Below are positions 51,338 through 62,652 of a stretch of DNA of 64,000 nucleotides, one piece after another. Both the position numbers and the translations under genes were made by a program. Position 1 is the stretch's first letter, and each line of letters opens with the position of its first letter. This DNA comes from Novakomyces olei. Taxonomy: Eukaryota > Ascomycota > Novakomycetes > Novakomycetales > Novakomycetaceae. The notes beneath the pieces are model-generated. The model searched no databases and was not told where the DNA came from. It saw nothing but the letters and a program-made list of their open reading frames with translations. The stretch is from NCBI GenBank assembly GCA_016906335.1, contig JADEYG010000005.1, forward strand, positions 78,501 to 142,500. Reading direction: 5' to 3'.

Positions 51338-54025
51338 TTAACCTGAAAGCTCATGCAGCCTCGCTTCAATACGAGCAAACTCTGGAGTATCAGTGAAGCC
51401 GGCCCGGGAAGCCTTTGCACGCACAGTTCGGCAAATGCTACGCGCCTTGAACTTCCAGTCTTTGGCCACGACTTGACCCTCAAAGCGACCTGGCTTTGGA
51501 CCCAATGATTCGTATGCATCAATCAGGGATTCTGCTGCCTCTGCCATTACCGTCCAACTGGCTGCGTCTGTTTCAATATTAGGGTTAGTGGCACAGCATT
51601 GATAAGCTCTCAAATAAGCGTCCAAGGCAGAGGCATATTTTCCCCGGAAAATATACCATCGGGCAACAATATTCCACAACTTGTAATTATGTGTGATTAA
51701 TGGTGTAACTTTTTCAATCAAAGCACCCACTAATCTGACAAGGTAGGCCTCTGTTTTCGCCTTGTTATTTTCGTTTCCGCTGTCTAACGAAATGCAGTTC
51801 TGGACGAGTAACTGCAATATTTCTTCGTCAACTGCCGATTCGCCTTGTTTATCCTTTTGCAAATCAATAATTCTCCCCATGGCCCGTACTACCTCTTGCC
51901 ATTCTGCCAAGTCTGCAGAAACGAGCAAGTAATTATGCCAAATTCGCCAATTTTCATAGTTTGCCCGGACCGCTTGCTGAAGGGCCCTAAAGGCCCGATC
52001 TTTTAGAGGCGGGTCCCGTCTCAATAATGATGAAGCTAAATTGTTCCAGCTTTCTGCGTCAGTCGGTTCAATGCTAACACTACGGGTAAAAGCCTCCTCG
52101 GCAACGTCCCAGTTGGCTTCAGCCAATGCACAGCAGCCGAGTGAAAACCAGGCAGCATGATTTAATGGATTTATTTGCAGACTCGCGCGATAAGCAGTGA
52201 TTGCCTGCTCAAACTCGCCTTTGCGCATGTGAAATCGGCCTAATGATCTCTGTGCTTTAGCGTAACGTTGCCCAGAGACTTTCCAGGCGTGTTCCCAATG
52301 CCCGGGATCTTGTTCAACATCACCTAAAAGTGCCCATAATTTTGCATTATTCGGTTCAACATCAAGGCGAGCCCTCAAGATTTCTGCTGCCTTGTCCTCA
52401 CGGTTCATACTCGCCCAGCAAAGTGCCACTTGGCTCCACATTTCCAGCCGTTCAAAGATGCCGAGGGCCGATTTTACACTGCCGATAGAGAGATAGTATG
52501 AAGCTAATTCTGCCTCGAGAGACCAGCGAGAGGGTAGCTGCAGGAAATGAGCATACTGCAGCCTTTCTCTCGCGGGCGCCGAGTCTTTAACGCCCGTCGG
52601 ACGAAGAAACGAATGTTGATTCTGTACAGAGATTGATTCACTGTTTTCTTCTAGTTTTGTCTCTTGCTTTTTTTGCTCTTCTTTTCCTTCTAATTTATCT
52701 TTTAAGTTTTCATCTAGTTCTTTTTGTCCCTCCTCCCGGCTCGGTTGGTCCATCTCATCTAGAAACTGGTCTACTAGAGCTTGCAATTGCAGTACGCTGC
52801 GCTCTACTGTACGTCCTCGACTGGCTTCCAGCCGGGTCCGTAATAATAAGGCCATTGTATGAACCATCCAGTTTGTAGGATGCTTCAATACTCGAGTAGC
52901 GTAGGGTGCCATTTCCTCCATTGTGAGTCCATCGTCCGGATTCGTGTTTTTGATGCAACCAGCCAGAGCGAGCAGGACACAGGCATCAAAGGGATCAAGT
53001 ACCGGTGGCTCATTAGGATCCTGGTCACGTAACACAGGATTGACGTCATCAAGAGCAGTAGCGTCCACCAGGTCTCGGCCAAGTTTACTGTCGGGCTGCT
53101 TGTACTCGATACTGTCCAGTAGCGTATCGTCATCCAGGTCAATTGTGGCTGGTGCAGAGGCCGCCGCCACGTTTGTTTCAGAGGCCTGACGAGTACTTGG
53201 GCTCGTCCTTCTTGATTCTGCCAGAACAACGAGCTGGCTAACGTCAAAGGTCTGGAACTTTGTCCGTCGGCCTAATCGGCCAGTCAGGGCCCACATGAAT
53301 CCGTGATGCAGTCCAGCCTGCTCGCACAGGGCGAGTGCACGCTCGTCCTGCCTATACCAAGCGAGACAGAGCCCAAACTCTAATTCGCAATGGGGTAGCA
53401 GGTCGGGATACTCAGATTTAACCAATGCTGTAAAGGCTTCCATATCGCTAAACGCTTGATCGTGCAAGGAGGCCACAGGTTCATCAAGGAGACGTTGGTG
53501 GACAAAACTGCTGCGCGCCCGCCATAGTTTAAAAGTCGGTAAAGGATCTAATTTTGTTGGCGATGCATTTAGCAGTGTACGTGCTAAAAGAACAAGACCC
53601 GGTCGCGATGTTAGTTCATACGGGTCTTCACCGTCCACGCAAAGTAGCAAAAGTGTCTGTTTTGCGTTTAGAGCACGATCGGCGCCAGTTGGAAGAGAGA
53701 GAAAAGGTCCTGTAAAATTTGTTTGCATAAAAGCTTCGACAAGTATAATCGCTAGAGCCAATACATTATCCGCTTGCACTGAATCTTGGCATACCGCCGC
53801 CTTTACACGATCGAGGTACGCTTCGTCGATAGGCACATCGCCAAACTGTGGAAGTATCGCTTGCGCTTCTACACTTTCGAGCACTGTCGCTAGCGGTGTC
53901 TGCTTTTGCAGATACTTTACCAAGCAGAGTTGCGATCCTTGCGGCAAAACCTGTGAGCCCCTATCCGCCTCAGTCGCAATGGCACCATCGACCTCACGAT
54001 CAATGTCCCACCGCGACGCTGGCAT
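51338..54025 (-). CDS. EMW1: TPR-repeat protein, TTC27/Emw1 family
   Basis: One exon, 895 residues from the ATG at 54025 (a GTG two codons earlier is not used). The C-terminal half (about 500-760) has consecutive TPR motifs, such as ASYYLSIGSVKSALGIFERL, AKAQRSLGRFHMRKGEFEQA, NPLNHAAWFSLGCCALAEAN and ESWNNLASSLL. The order and the KLWNIVARWYIFRGKYASAL tail match TTC27/Emw1. The family is essential in yeast and has been linked to cell-wall integrity and protein folding or assembly. A Lys/Glu-rich insertion (about 440-480) is low complexity. The length fits the family (about 900). It diverges from the purine permease gene. Confidence 0.9.
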   Translation of the reverse strand: MPASRWDIDREVDGAIATEADRGSQVLPQGSQLCLVKYLQKQTPLATVLESVEAQAILPQFGDVPIDEAYLDRVKAAVCQDSVQADNVLALAIILVEAFMQTNFTGPFLSLPTGADRALNAKQTLLLLCVDGEDPYELTSRPGLVLLARTLLNASPTKLDPLPTFKLWRARSSFVHQRLLDEPVASLHDQAFSDMEAFTALVKSEYPDLLPHCELEFGLCLAWYRQDERALALCEQAGLHHGFMWALTGRLGRRTKFQTFDVSQLVVLAESRRTSPSTRQASETNVAAASAPATIDLDDDTLLDSIEYKQPDSKLGRDLVDATALDDVNPVLRDQDPNEPPVLDPFDACVLLALAGCIKNTNPDDGLTMEEMAPYATRVLKHPTNWMVHTMALLLRTRLEASRGRTVERSVLQLQALVDQFLDEMDQPSREEGQKELDENLKDKLEGKEEQKKQETKLEENSESISVQNQHSFLRPTGVKDSAPARERLQYAHFLQLPSRWSLEAELASYYLSIGSVKSALGIFERLEMWSQVALCWASMNREDKAAEILRARLDVEPNNAKLWALLGDVEQDPGHWEHAWKVSGQRYAKAQRSLGRFHMRKGEFEQAITAYRASLQINPLNHAAWFSLGCCALAEANWDVAEEAFTRSVSIEPTDAESWNNLASSLLRRDPPLKDRAFRALQQAVRANYENWRIWHNYLLVSADLAEWQEVVRAMGRIIDLQKDKQGESAVDEEILQLLVQNCISLDSGNENNKAKTEAYLVRLVGALIEKVTPLITHNYKLWNIVARWYIFRGKYASALDAYLRAYQCCATNPNIETDAASWTVMAEAAESLIDAYESLGPKPGRFEGQVVAKDWKFKARSICRTVRAKASRAGFTDTPEFARIEARLHELSG

Positions 54026-54946
54026 TGGCACGCGAATAATTGCGAATTGATTCGTTCGTTGGTGACACTGCAGAGTTGGAATTATTTTGGAGTTAATAAT
54101 TTATTTTTTTGTCAATCATTTCTAACATTTCCTCACTCTGCTATAGTTTATTAAAATTAAGCTAATATTGCTGCTATACAAAAAATTCTGCAAAACAGAG
54201 CTGTGAAAGTAATCCTATAGGCAGATATTTTGGCATCGAACTGCCAAAACTGCCAGAAATATTATCAACTAAAAGACAATCAAATCTTTGTCGCCGAGTG
54301 TCACAATCACATCATTGCAAAGAACGCATTGTAACGTATGACGCCATACGTGCCAACTCGTCCATTTTTCAGTTGTACGTTGAAATATGATGGAATACGC
54401 GCGTTAAAGTGTAGATTGAACCTTCATATCCGACTTGATGAATTGATTGAATGTTCAGCCTTGGCCGAAACTTTTTGAACGTTACATTTATTTCTTGCTA
54501 CATTATTTCTACTTTATCTCTGCACTACTTTATTCCTCACCTTTATTTCCATTATCACGTTTGTGGCGTGCCAGACAAATACACTATGCAACACAATATA
54601 GTGCTACTAGTAAAACCATTTAATCTACGTGTAACATTCCTCATTCTCGCCCAGAAATCTATGATGCCGCTTACAGATCTCGCTTAGTTGCGAAGCGAGG
54701 CTGGAAATTAAGCTTTTTGCGCCCTCAGTAAGCCAATGAAAAGCACTTAGAACCAGATTTCCTGCCAAAAAAGCTGGGGCAAAGGCATTTGTAGCAACCC
54801 CGCAGGTGCTGGTCGCGTCTACTGTGCCGGGCAGTGGCTTTGAGCCCATATATAGAGCCGGTCGCTCTTGATTTAAATCGCATCCGCCACTGGACAGTGC
54901 AAGCGTTAGAACTGGAAAAGCCGGGTTCTCGCCGCTCTTTTACAAT
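54026..54946. other. Divergent promoter between TPR and NAT permease genes
   Basis: 921 bases. A minus-strand 74-codon frame (54849-54625) is GC-richer than its surroundings, but it overlaps the probable TATA (TATATAG, about 54849) of the permease gene and has no known motif. Confidence 0.5.
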
Positions 54947-57559
54947 ATGAACGAGCTCGATGCTTTTACAAATTGGCTGCGCACGAGCGTAATACCCAAA
55001 TTGACTACTCGCAAGGGCTGGCTTGGTGATTATGTAGGTTGAATTTTATTTTATTTTTATTTTATTTTTATTTTTTGTTTTTATTCGTGATCTTCCTTTC
55101 CCAAGGCTGCATGGCTATGAATCCCGATCGTGTTTACCGCATTATCAATGTCAATGTGAATATTGCCCATCTTAACCGCACGGGTCTGGTCGCGGTTCAT
55201 TACTGACGTGCTTTTCGTCATTGATCGTTCACTTTGATCGTTTATAATCATCATTCTATATTTTTGACATCGATCCGGTCTCGATACCACGGTCAGGTGT
55301 CGATGCACACATGTGCCTGGCTCTTGGTCCCGACGTCTCTAATCAATTGATTGGCCCTTGCTTTTGAAGCATTTTTATTGAGTCATTAGCACGTTCTATA
55401 TTTGATTTTGCTTTTAAACACCATCGCTTCTCTTGAGCTCTGACCGTTAGAAATACGTCGATCTCTTTAAACCAGATATCCCATTTATTGCAAAAGCGCA
55501 AAGGCAGCCGCCTTTTTTCGGCGCGAATAGCGATATACCCTTATTTCTTGCTCTTATTCTCGGACTGCAACATGCAATTTCCATCATTGGAGGAATATCT
55601 TTCCCCTCTCGTATAATCGGGGAAGCAGCTCACTTGTCGCAGGCCGACATAACACAAATGGTCTCTGTTGCTTTTATTTGCTCCGGTCTTTTCTCCTTTC
55701 TTGCCATTGTTCGAGTCAGAATTCTCCGCTCTCGTTTCCACTTGGGAACAGGTCTGCTCTCTATTGTTGCCGCCAGTGCTCCCATAATCACTATTGCACC
55801 TTTGCTGGCCAACCAAATGTACGAACGGGGCTATTGCCGAACAGACCCAACAACAGGAACCCGGCTTCCCTGTCGGGAGATGTACGGTGCGATTATAGGC
55901 ACCTCAGCTGTTTGCAGTGTTTTGGAAATAATTCTCTCCTTTGTTCCTGCCTCTATACTTCGGCGTGTATTCCCTCCGGTTGTTAATGGCCCCGTAATAA
56001 CCGTACTTGGCGTCAGCTTACTCTCCTCGTCTATGCAATTATGGGGCGGAGGCAGTGGAGAGTGTTACAATGCAGCTATTGCCCGAGCTATACTAAATGA
56101 ACCCCGGTTGGAAACCAGTCCTTCACTCTGCCCCAACAGCGATGCGCCGAGGGCAATGCCCTGGGGCAGTGCGGCCTTTATTGGACTCGGGTTTTGCGTT
56201 TTTACTACCATCGTGCTGTGCGAACGGTTTGGTAGCTGTTTAATGAAGACGGGCAGTGTGTTTACCGGGCTTCTCGTTGGCATAATCGTATCTGCTGCCA
56301 CTGGGTACTGGGACACTAGCGGTATTGTCAATGCTCCAGCAATCACTTTTAGCTGGGTCAGATCATTTCCATATGATGTTTATGCTCCGCTGCTACTGCC
56401 CATGATTGCTCTTTACTTGATCTCCATGAGCGAAGCTGTGGGGGCCATAAAAGCTACGGTTGAAGTATCCCGGTTGGAGGATAAAGCGGACAGTGCTGAT
56501 GAAAGCGAGAACAGTATTATCCAAGGGTAAGAAGCATACACAGTCACAGACGAATTAAAAAGGACAAAGACAAGAAACAAAGGAAAAACACAAAAGATAA
56601 AGACCAATGAAGACAAATAATCGAATGAAATATTAGGACAAAAAAAACAGGAGCGGAAAAGACCAAAAAATAGCTTTTCCTAAAACTTAAGAAGAGAAAA
56701 AACTAAAAACAGAATCTTACAATCTTCTTAAAAAAAACCAGTACATTGGTTGGAAAAGAATGAGAAAAAAATCAAAATTTAAACTATAAACGTACAAAAC
56801 AAAATGTTAAAAAAAAAAAAAGAAAAAAGAAAGAACTTTTTTTTTGAATTGCACATGATACTCACACATAGTGGTATATTGGGCGACGGTATTTCCAGCT
56901 TGATTGGGGCGCTTATGACGTGTACGCCACTCACAACATTTGCATTGAATAACGGAATTATCGCACAAACTCGATGTGCCAGTCGGCTTACTGGAGTTTT
57001 CTGTTGTTTTTGGTTATTGCTTATGGGCATTATTTCCAAGTTTTCTGCAGTCTTTGTCGCAGTACCGCCAAGCGTAATTGGTGGCATGCAAACCTATTTG
57101 TTTGGTGCCATTACTGTCTCTGGGCTCAAAGTAATCTCTGGGGTTAAGTTTACTCCACGAAACCGGCTTATTATGGCGGCCTGCCTTTCTCTGGGACTTG
57201 CTACCATAATTGTTCCGGAATGGTTTCGTTTTACTGCTGCTTATGAGGGTCAAAATGTTGCTCTTACAGGTCTTGTGGATGCCGTGCATCTTGTTATGCA
57301 GACTGGGTACGCAGTAACGGCCCTTGCCGGCATTATTTTGACGCTTTTGTTCTATGATTTTGCTGAAGAAGATTTTGCTGAAGAAGATTTTGCTGAAGGT
57401 CCCGAAATGCCGTCTAGCCGGGCAGATACTCCAAGGCGGTCTAATTTCTCGTCCTTCGCTTTAGACTCGATTGAAGTTCTTCCAGTTGCTCCGCTGGCGA
57501 CAGAAGCGACGGGTAATTACTCGAAAAAGGAGCCCAATAGTATGAGTTTGGAAGCGTAA
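54947..57559 (+). CDS. Purine permease, NAT/NCS2 family (UapA-like xanthine/uric acid)
   Basis: Exons 54947-55033, 55451-56526 and 56872-57559 give 616 residues. The protein begins with a soluble segment ending GWLGDY, which splices to KYVDLFKPDIPF, then PFFGANSDIPLFLALILGLQ, the NAT family entrance with the conserved QH next. The NAT signature lies at FALNNGIIAQTRCASR, in the form used by eukaryotic xanthine/uric-acid carriers. Twelve or more membrane helices are expected, with a hydrophilic C-terminus. Both introns (417 and 345 nt) are long for this genome, and the first contains T-rich tracts. The C-terminus carries three 15-nt-encoded DFAEE repeats. It probably imports oxidised purines as a nitrogen source. 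Confidence 0.9.
57356..57400 (+). repeat. 15-nt coding repeat in the NAT permease C-terminus (3 copies)
   Basis: The unit GATTTTGCTGAAGAA is repeated three times, the third with two changes. It encodes DFAEE DFAEE DFAEG right after the last membrane helix. Confidence 0.9.
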
Positions 57560-58232
57560 AATGATTTCTGATGATTGCAACTTGGAGTCGGGATTGATTG
57601 TTTATTTAATTATTTATATTTGATTTTCTTCATTTATTTTTTTTTTTTTCGTGGATCAGTGTGTTTCAAAAATGTGCATATACCAGGTTCGGCATTCATT
57701 GACAGTGGCACACGGTGGTCCAAAGTGAGTATTGTAGATTTGCAGACATGAGACAGTGTCGTTTATACAGTCTGCTTATGACATACATTTAAAGCTGCGT
57801 ACTGTAATAATACGATTTATATATGTGCTGACACAGATATCGTGCTATATTTTACTAATTCATTATATGATATCAGAATTTGCTGTTGTTGTAGCATGTA
57901 GAAACGTCAAAGTTCGAATTACGTCCTCTATACTGAGTGCTTTTTATGTGATTGCTCTGTTATTTGCTCTTTATTTTTATTTATTTATTTTTTATTTTTC
58001 ATTTTTTGCCCTTTATTTTTTAATTTATATTTATATTTATATTTTTATTTTTATTTTTATTTTTATTTTTATTTTTATTTTTATTTTTCCATGTATATAT
58101 ATATCAATTTAGCAATCTCTATATTGATACATTTACTTTTTTCCTCATTTTTGTCTTTTTGTATATAAAAGCCATACTATTCGTCAATAGCTACGCATCT
58201 AGCGTGAATCACCACCACTCGTTCTTCACGCG
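57560..58232. other. NAT permease 3' flank and DUF726 gene promoter
   Basis: 673 bases with low-complexity T-rich sequence, including a (TTTTTA)n tract at about 58021-58088. A TATA box precedes the next gene. Confidence 0.6.
58162..58169 (+). promoter_or_regulatory. TATA box of the DUF726 gene
   Basis: TATATAAA lies 64 bases before the ATG at 58233. Confidence 0.5.
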
Positions 58233-60659
58233 ATGGCCGAAGCCAGCGCGGCCGACGCTGGAGCGGTCGATGCTGAGGACGAATGGCGGCCAATGAAAGC
58301 GTACGCGAGCAAAGAAGTAGTGGATGAGTTTGGGCGGGTAATTGTATACGAAGAAGAATCGGAAGAGGAACATAAATCCCGGTATACTCGGATCTACAAG
58401 CAGGATGACAGCAGCTCGGACGCTTCATTGGACGAGAAAACTGAATCGCTGTTTGCGCAGCATTTTTCAAATTTAGCAGGCGATGACGTGAGCGACGAAA
58501 CGGACCCAATTTTGGCGCAATTGCAAGTAACGAAACGGCTGTTGACTGACGCTCAAAAAATAGCGTACGTCGGCCTTGTTTCGTTGATTATTGCGGAAAT
58601 GGTTCACAGTGTAGCTGACTGTAATCACATTAAGGATTATGGAGGAGAATTGAAAGATGCTCTTTCCAGTATTATTGTTTGGGACCACTCTGTGTCAAAA
58701 TTGCTCTTTGAGCATTTAGACATAAGTCACGATGAGCAACGAATGGTTCAGAATATGGTGCGGCACGGAGTTTGTGCACAGGATTTGGTGGGCAGTTTTG
58801 GCCATGACGACCCGAGCGCCAGTACAAGTACTAGTACTAGTACCAGTGCTAGTGCTAGTGCTAGTACCGCTAATATCAACTCCGATACCAATTCTTCTAG
58901 ACTCCAAGTCAAATGGATCCTGGTATGTGATCTGTTCCTCGTTTTAATTGCTGGCTCCTGTTATGATGCAAGATCACGTGAGCTTCTTTTCCAACTGGCC
59001 AGGGCAGTCGGTATGGAAAAGCAGGAGATTGTCCGTTTTGAAAATAAAATCGTTCAGTCTCTCGAAATTGATGGAGAAAACTGTGAAGAATGGTCTGCGG
59101 AAGAAGAAGGAAGCAAGGACCATAGTGCAGCTATCGAAGCACGAAAAAAATTATCGAGACGGAGGAGGCTCATGCTTCTGGGCATGGCTACAGTTGGTGG
59201 TGGCCTTATGATCGGCCTTTCTGCCGGAGTTTTGGCCCCAGTAATAGGAGCCGGGTTGGGAACTGCCTTTGGAACAATCGGTGTGGCGGGAGCTTCTGGG
59301 TTTCTTACTTCTGCTACTGGAACTGCCTTGATTACCACGGGCGGTGTAATGACAGGGGCCACTATCTTTGGCAAAAGTATGTCAAATCGGACCCGCAGCA
59401 TCCGCACGTTTGAATTTAAACCGCTTTACGATAATCGTAGTCTGGTTTTGATGATTACCGTATCCGGCTGGACCACTAGCTCTGGCGACGATGTCAGACT
59501 GCCTTTCTCTGTGCTGGAGCCCTCTGTCGGGGACGTTTATTCTTTGCTATGGGAACCGGAATTGCTTCGATCTATGGGCGATACACTAAAGATTTTTGGC
59601 ACCGAGATTTTTACACAGTCTCTTCAGGGTGTTTTAGGCCTGACGACAGTGCTGGGCGGGTTAATGACAGGGCTGCAAATCCCATTAATACTGACAAAGA
59701 TTGGGTACCTTGTCGATAATCCTTGGGCTCGATCTTTAGACAGGGCTAAAGCAGCGGGGGCCCTTTTAGCCGATATACTGAAGCAGCAGGCCTTTGGCAA
59801 AAGGCCCGTATCCCTGGTAGGGTTTTCTCTGGGGGCACGTGTCATTTATTATTGTCTGGTTAACCTTGCAAAGGAAAAACAGTTTGGTATTGTTCAAAAT
59901 GCCTATTTGTTTGGATCTCCAATCATATACAAACAGCACCGATGGCTGCAAGCTGCTTCCGTTGTTGCGGGGACCATTGTCAACGGGTACAAGCAGGACG
60001 ATTGGGTTCTGGCTTACCTGTTTAGAGCTACTTCGGGCGGGTTTGGTCGAGTTTGTGGGCTCAAGGCAATCGAGGGTATTCCAAAAGTCAAGAATTTGGA
60101 TTGCACGGGTCTTGTGGATTCTCATATGGCCTATCGTGAAGCAGTTCCTCGACTGATGGAGGCAGTTGGGTACAAAGTGACGAGTGACGTGTTTCAGGAA
60201 TTGCATGCTGACAATAATTATACTGATGAAAACGACGCCAACAAGTATGATTACAATGACAATCGTGATAACAATGACAATCATGATTGCAATCGAAATC
60301 AATCTTATCATGATTACGATCCAGAAAAGTGTGAGACGAGTCTTGATGAATCAACTGCTGAACCGTCGCCGGAGCCGGTGGACCCTCCCAAATCAAAACC
60401 CAAAATGAAAAACTTTAGATTTTGGCGGTCGTCAGCTCGGTCTTCATCGCCGGCTTCTGCGGATGCAAAAGACGGCAGTAATAGTACCATCGCGCCCGTT
60501 GAGCCAATCACGTTTGACACGAAGGCGATAGAGGAAATTGTACAGCAGCAATCTGCCGGTGCAGAAAGGGCCTCACAGGGCTTAAATGTCGATAATGGAC
60601 TGCGGTATGATTGGGAGGACTCAAAAGTTACTGAGGGAATGGTGAAAATGACATTTTAA
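58233..60659 (+). CDS. DUF726 alpha/beta-hydrolase, Mil1-like membrane protein
   Basis: One exon, 808 residues. After an acidic N-terminus and a helical domain come two long hydrophobic Gly/Ala-rich segments (RLMLLGMATVGGGLMIGLSA and the ASGFLTSATGTALITTGGVM region, about 310-375). The hydrolase domain follows, with the nucleophile elbow GFSLG (Ser532) in PVSLVGFSLGARVIYYCL. This is the DUF726/TMCO4 family. The yeast member Mil1 (YFL034W) binds a clathrin-adaptor subunit. Two low-complexity insertions are present: Ser/Thr/Ala from a 6-nt repeat (58825-58865) and Asn/Asp-rich from an imperfect 18-nt repeat (60220-60300). The C-terminal 170 residues are disordered. The hydrolase substrate is unknown in this family. 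Confidence 0.88.
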   Translation: MAEASAADAGAVDAEDEWRPMKAYASKEVVDEFGRVIVYEEESEEEHKSRYTRIYKQDDSSSDASLDEKTESLFAQHFSNLAGDDVSDETDPILAQLQVTKRLLTDAQKIAYVGLVSLIIAEMVHSVADCNHIKDYGGELKDALSSIIVWDHSVSKLLFEHLDISHDEQRMVQNMVRHGVCAQDLVGSFGHDDPSASTSTSTSTSASASASTANINSDTNSSRLQVKWILVCDLFLVLIAGSCYDARSRELLFQLARAVGMEKQEIVRFENKIVQSLEIDGENCEEWSAEEEGSKDHSAAIEARKKLSRRRRLMLLGMATVGGGLMIGLSAGVLAPVIGAGLGTAFGTIGVAGASGFLTSATGTALITTGGVMTGATIFGKSMSNRTRSIRTFEFKPLYDNRSLVLMITVSGWTTSSGDDVRLPFSVLEPSVGDVYSLLWEPELLRSMGDTLKIFGTEIFTQSLQGVLGLTTVLGGLMTGLQIPLILTKIGYLVDNPWARSLDRAKAAGALLADILKQQAFGKRPVSLVGFSLGARVIYYCLVNLAKEKQFGIVQNAYLFGSPIIYKQHRWLQAASVVAGTIVNGYKQDDWVLAYLFRATSGGFGRVCGLKAIEGIPKVKNLDCTGLVDSHMAYREAVPRLMEAVGYKVTSDVFQELHADNNYTDENDANKYDYNDNRDNNDNHDCNRNQSYHDYDPEKCETSLDESTAEPSPEPVDPPKSKPKMKNFRFWRSSARSSSPASADAKDGSNSTIAPVEPITFDTKAIEEIVQQQSAGAERASQGLNVDNGLRYDWEDSKVTEGMVKMTF

Positions 60660-60992
60660 AAATAAGGAATTGTATAGACTAGGGTCCGGTTGAGTTTGGG
60701 TTGCTTGGGTTGGTTAGCATCAATACATAAATTAATTCATTGTATAGAAATTATTTAATCGTACAACCATTCGGTTTGTATTGCCATTGTCAAAATGAGA
60801 TTTGTCTCGTATACTCGTGTCATTGAATGCTCTTGGAATCTTGTCGTGACTTGATATTGTATAGGCTAATATAATAAATTTTGAAGTTAATATACTTTTA
60901 TTTATTTGTTTATTTATTTTGTTTTATTTTAATATTATTTTTATATCTAAAACAATTCAGCTTTTTCACCTTCACTGCTGCATCCTTGCGTG
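60660..60992. other. Convergent intergenic region
   Basis: 333 AT-rich bases between the DUF726 and PWP1 genes. I see nothing notable. Confidence 0.6.
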
Positions 60993-62652
60993 CTACTCCT
61001 GCATCATTTCTTCATCCTCACTTTTTTGTTCTTCATCTTCTGACTCGTCGGAAGAAGCTGTGGAAGCGTCATCATAACTCTCAGAAACTCCAATCAGACC
61101 CTTATCACGGTCTCCAGCAAAACTGACTTGTTTTGGTGTTCGTGCTTTCAATGAACGTCTCACCCCAGAATTTGTACTCGTATCCCATATCTTTACGCTG
61201 CCATTTGAGCCAGCAGCAATAAGGTTATAAGCAATTTCCGGATCGCAGCCAAATTTAAGCGAGAAAATATGGCCCACTTCCATGTCCCGTGCCAGTATTA
61301 GCCCCGGGCGGAGTCCGTCAGCAACGTTCCACAGTTTAACATTGCGTTCATTTGATCCAGTAGCAAAAACCCCCGGAACAAATTTGTTCACGTCGAGCGC
61401 TGTGATTGCTCCGTCATGAGCCTCAAGCGACCAAAGGGGCTTTGCAGCAGCATTCGCATCTACTGCAGAACGTGCATCATAATAATGGACTAATCCTTTG
61501 TCTGTAGCAACATAAAATTTTGTTGAATCCAAAGCATCCCAGCAGACAGTTTCCACATCTGCTCCAATTGACCATTTAAATGCAGCTGCTTCTGCTCGCA
61601 TATCAGAAGCAAGCACGACTTGATCATAGCCTCCAGATAATAATATGGAAGCCTCCGCTGGGTTCCATTCTAACGTGCTTACTTTGTCCGTATGATGAGT
61701 ATACGAAGCAGCTGCCTGGCACGTACTCAGATCCCAAAGCTTTATCGTTGTATCTGCTGAACCGCTGGCGAGTAAGGCGCGTGATATTTTATTGTTACAA
61801 AGAGTTAATACGGAATCTGTATGCCTGTCTTTTATGATGCGTCTTAATTTCTTTTTTTTTGGTTTAGCTTTGGCACCGTAGCCACCAAGTACGGCATCGG
61901 GGAAGACGGCGTCAACAACATCAAGGTTCCAAATTTCGATTTCGGGGTCAAAAGTACCCACAGCAACTTTTGGTTAGTCTAGGGAAAAGAAGATAGCAAA
62001 CTGCAAATGAGCAAATATGTCTGATCATACCAAAATTACTGCTAGAAGCACTTCCAACTGAATAATTGAGCCACTCTACGCATAACGGAAGCGTAGGAAG
62101 CATAAAATCGTGATGTACGTACAAATTATCCTGTTCACTTTCATAAACGCATACTTCTAAATGAGATACATTGTCTGTAGTTTTGGCCGATAAAACCAGA
62201 TTGTCAGTGGGTAAAATTTCCATTTCCTCCCGTTCAGTGTCGCTTTCCACATTGTCCATTGTGATGTAAGGATCTCGTTCGCCTTTCTCGTGATAAGCTA
62301 GACCTTTGATGTTGCCAAATATACTAACTGGTTCGCCGTCTTCATCGAGCTCCTCTTCATCGCTATATGTGTCTAAATTGTATTCTTTTAGACTGTCGTC
62401 TCCATTTCGACTTTCATCCGCTTTAGCGCTCTCGTCGATCTCCTCGACTTCGCTGATTTTCTGATCGTCAGACGGTTGAGATGTAAGGCCATTCTGAGCT
62501 TCGTACTGCTGTGCTGCATCTTCTAGTTGCAAGTTTGCTATACGATTTATCCGCTCGTATTCAGAATCATCGAGTTTTAACCTTTGAGGGGTTCTCTGTG
62601 CTATTCCTCGAGATACAAAAAGCGCCGAAGACGCAATAGCCGACGAGGCCAT
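60993..62652 (-). CDS. PWP1: WD-repeat ribosome-biogenesis protein Pwp1
   Basis: Exons 62652-62031 and 61966-60993 give 531 residues. Pwp1 is a nucleolar WD40 protein needed for large-subunit (25S/5.8S) rRNA maturation. The N-terminus reads VSRGIAQRTPQRLKLDDSEY, which matches the family's opening. An acidic stretch (about 60-115) follows, then GERDPYITM. The splice restores SNFVAVGTFDPEIEIWNLD, a hallmark of Pwp1. At least five WD repeats are visible, for example ALLASGSADTTIKLWDLS, PGVFATGSNERNVKLWNVAD and NLIAAGSNGSVKIWDTS. The C-terminus is strongly acidic (SSDESEDEEQKSEDEE). The length is typical of the family. Confidence 0.93.

Noticed and set aside
54625-54849. 74-codon minus-strand frame upstream of the NAT permease
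   Set aside because: It overlaps the probable TATA region of the permease gene and shows no family motif. A chance frame in GC-richer promoter DNA is more likely.
58021-58088. Possible coding or transposon poly-T tract
   Set aside because: It is a simple (TTTTTA)n microsatellite without target-site duplications, terminal repeats or coding capacity.
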